A DNA stretch of 64,000 nucleotides, from contig CABJAN010000006.1 in assembly GCA_902363515.1 (NCBI GenBank), positions 94,207-158,206 on the forward strand, written 5' to 3'. This stretch comes from Bacillota bacterium (lineage in GTDB: Bacteria > Bacillota > Clostridia > Lachnospirales > Lachnospiraceae). The first letter of the stretch is position 1; the number at the start of each line of letters is the position of its first letter. Positions 63,890 through 64,000 of the stretch are shown in pieces. The notes under the pieces were generated by a model. It saw only the letters and a list, made by a program, of their open reading frames with translations. It was not told where the DNA came from and ran no database searches. Position numbers and translations under genes: made by a program.

Positions 63890-64000
63890 AATTACGCTCA
63901 AACGGAATGCCAGTTCCGCTACTGCGGAACGGCTATTCCATTTTTAACGGTACGAAGTACCGCTAGATGATATCATTCTGTTTCGCGCATATTTATACCG
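63887..64000 (+). mobile_element. End of an inserted element with subterminal hairpins, continues past the window
   Basis: Directly after the broken ATPase are two perfect hairpins: GGAAT...GTTCCGC with GCGGAAC...ATTCC (63904-63939) and CGGTAC-GAA-GTACCG (63948-63962). Strong subterminal stems of this type are seen at ends of IS200/IS605-like and related elements. The family cannot be named because the rest is outside the window. Confidence 0.55.

Noticed and set aside
1..64000. tRNA, rRNA, group II intron and antibiotic-resistance genes
   Set aside because: I looked for them by eye and saw no tRNA cloverleaf, rRNA stretch, intron domain V or known resistance gene; a covariance-model scan would be needed to exclude small RNAs.

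Overview
The window looks like chromosomal or plasmid-borne accessory DNA of a gut Firmicute, most likely a Lachnospiraceae-type Clostridia. The signs are strong AGGAGG ribosome sites, GTG and TTG starts, Tn1549/CTn-type conjugation genes, a class B sortase, SpaA-type surface domains and large serine recombinases. It is almost entirely mobile DNA, in three blocks of different base composition.

Block 1 (1 to about 30,250) is the right-hand part of an integrative and conjugative element (ICE). It holds a giant methylase-helicase (its 5' end lies outside the window), a Toprim protein, a candidate oriT, MobC, relaxase, PcfB, the coupling protein VirD4, a Maff2 pilin-like protein, TrbL/VirB6, PrgI, VirB4, sortase B and a cell-wall hydrolase. 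A regulatory and cargo arm follows: XRE repressor, small HTH protein, two-component system, ABC transporter, sigma-like factor, MazF-type toxin and a large serine recombinase at the end. The conjugation core is GC-richer than the cargo genes at 6.6-7.4 kb and 22-26 kb.

Block 2 (about 30,250 to 56,200) is a patchwork of plasmid and integrative-mobilizable parts. It has a P4-type primase-helicase, a MobV relaxase, a MobQ relaxase with a recognisable RSF1010-type nic site, a RepA/DnaC-like replication pair, a ParM/ParR-like segregation pair, a second serine recombinase with TnpV, and exported or surface proteins. Two 396-bp direct repeats rich in GTAAAG/CTTTAC words, 13.5 kb apart, follow the primase and MobV genes and look like duplicated origins. 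The second repeat-adjacent gene, a subtilase-SpaA wall protein, appears to have lost its 5' end at the repeat boundary. Two exported proteins share a C-terminal Cys-rich domain and a 70-nt identical DNA stretch.

Block 3 (about 56,200 to 64,000) is AT-rich and is the most interesting part: a peptide (RiPP) cluster. It holds a BceRS-like two-component system, a BceB-like permease, a SPASM radical SAM enzyme, four tiny Cys-rich peptide genes (one 57-aa peptide overlapping the enzyme gene, then three 33-aa peptides with a C-X4-C-X4-C core), an ABC exporter and a BceA-like ATPase. Two lesions suggest decay or switching: a single in-frame TAA splits the histidine kinase, and the BceA ATPase is cut inside its Walker A motif by palindrome-rich DNA that continues past the window. 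A BceR-type operator lies just before the permease. No rRNA, tRNA or CRISPR array was seen.
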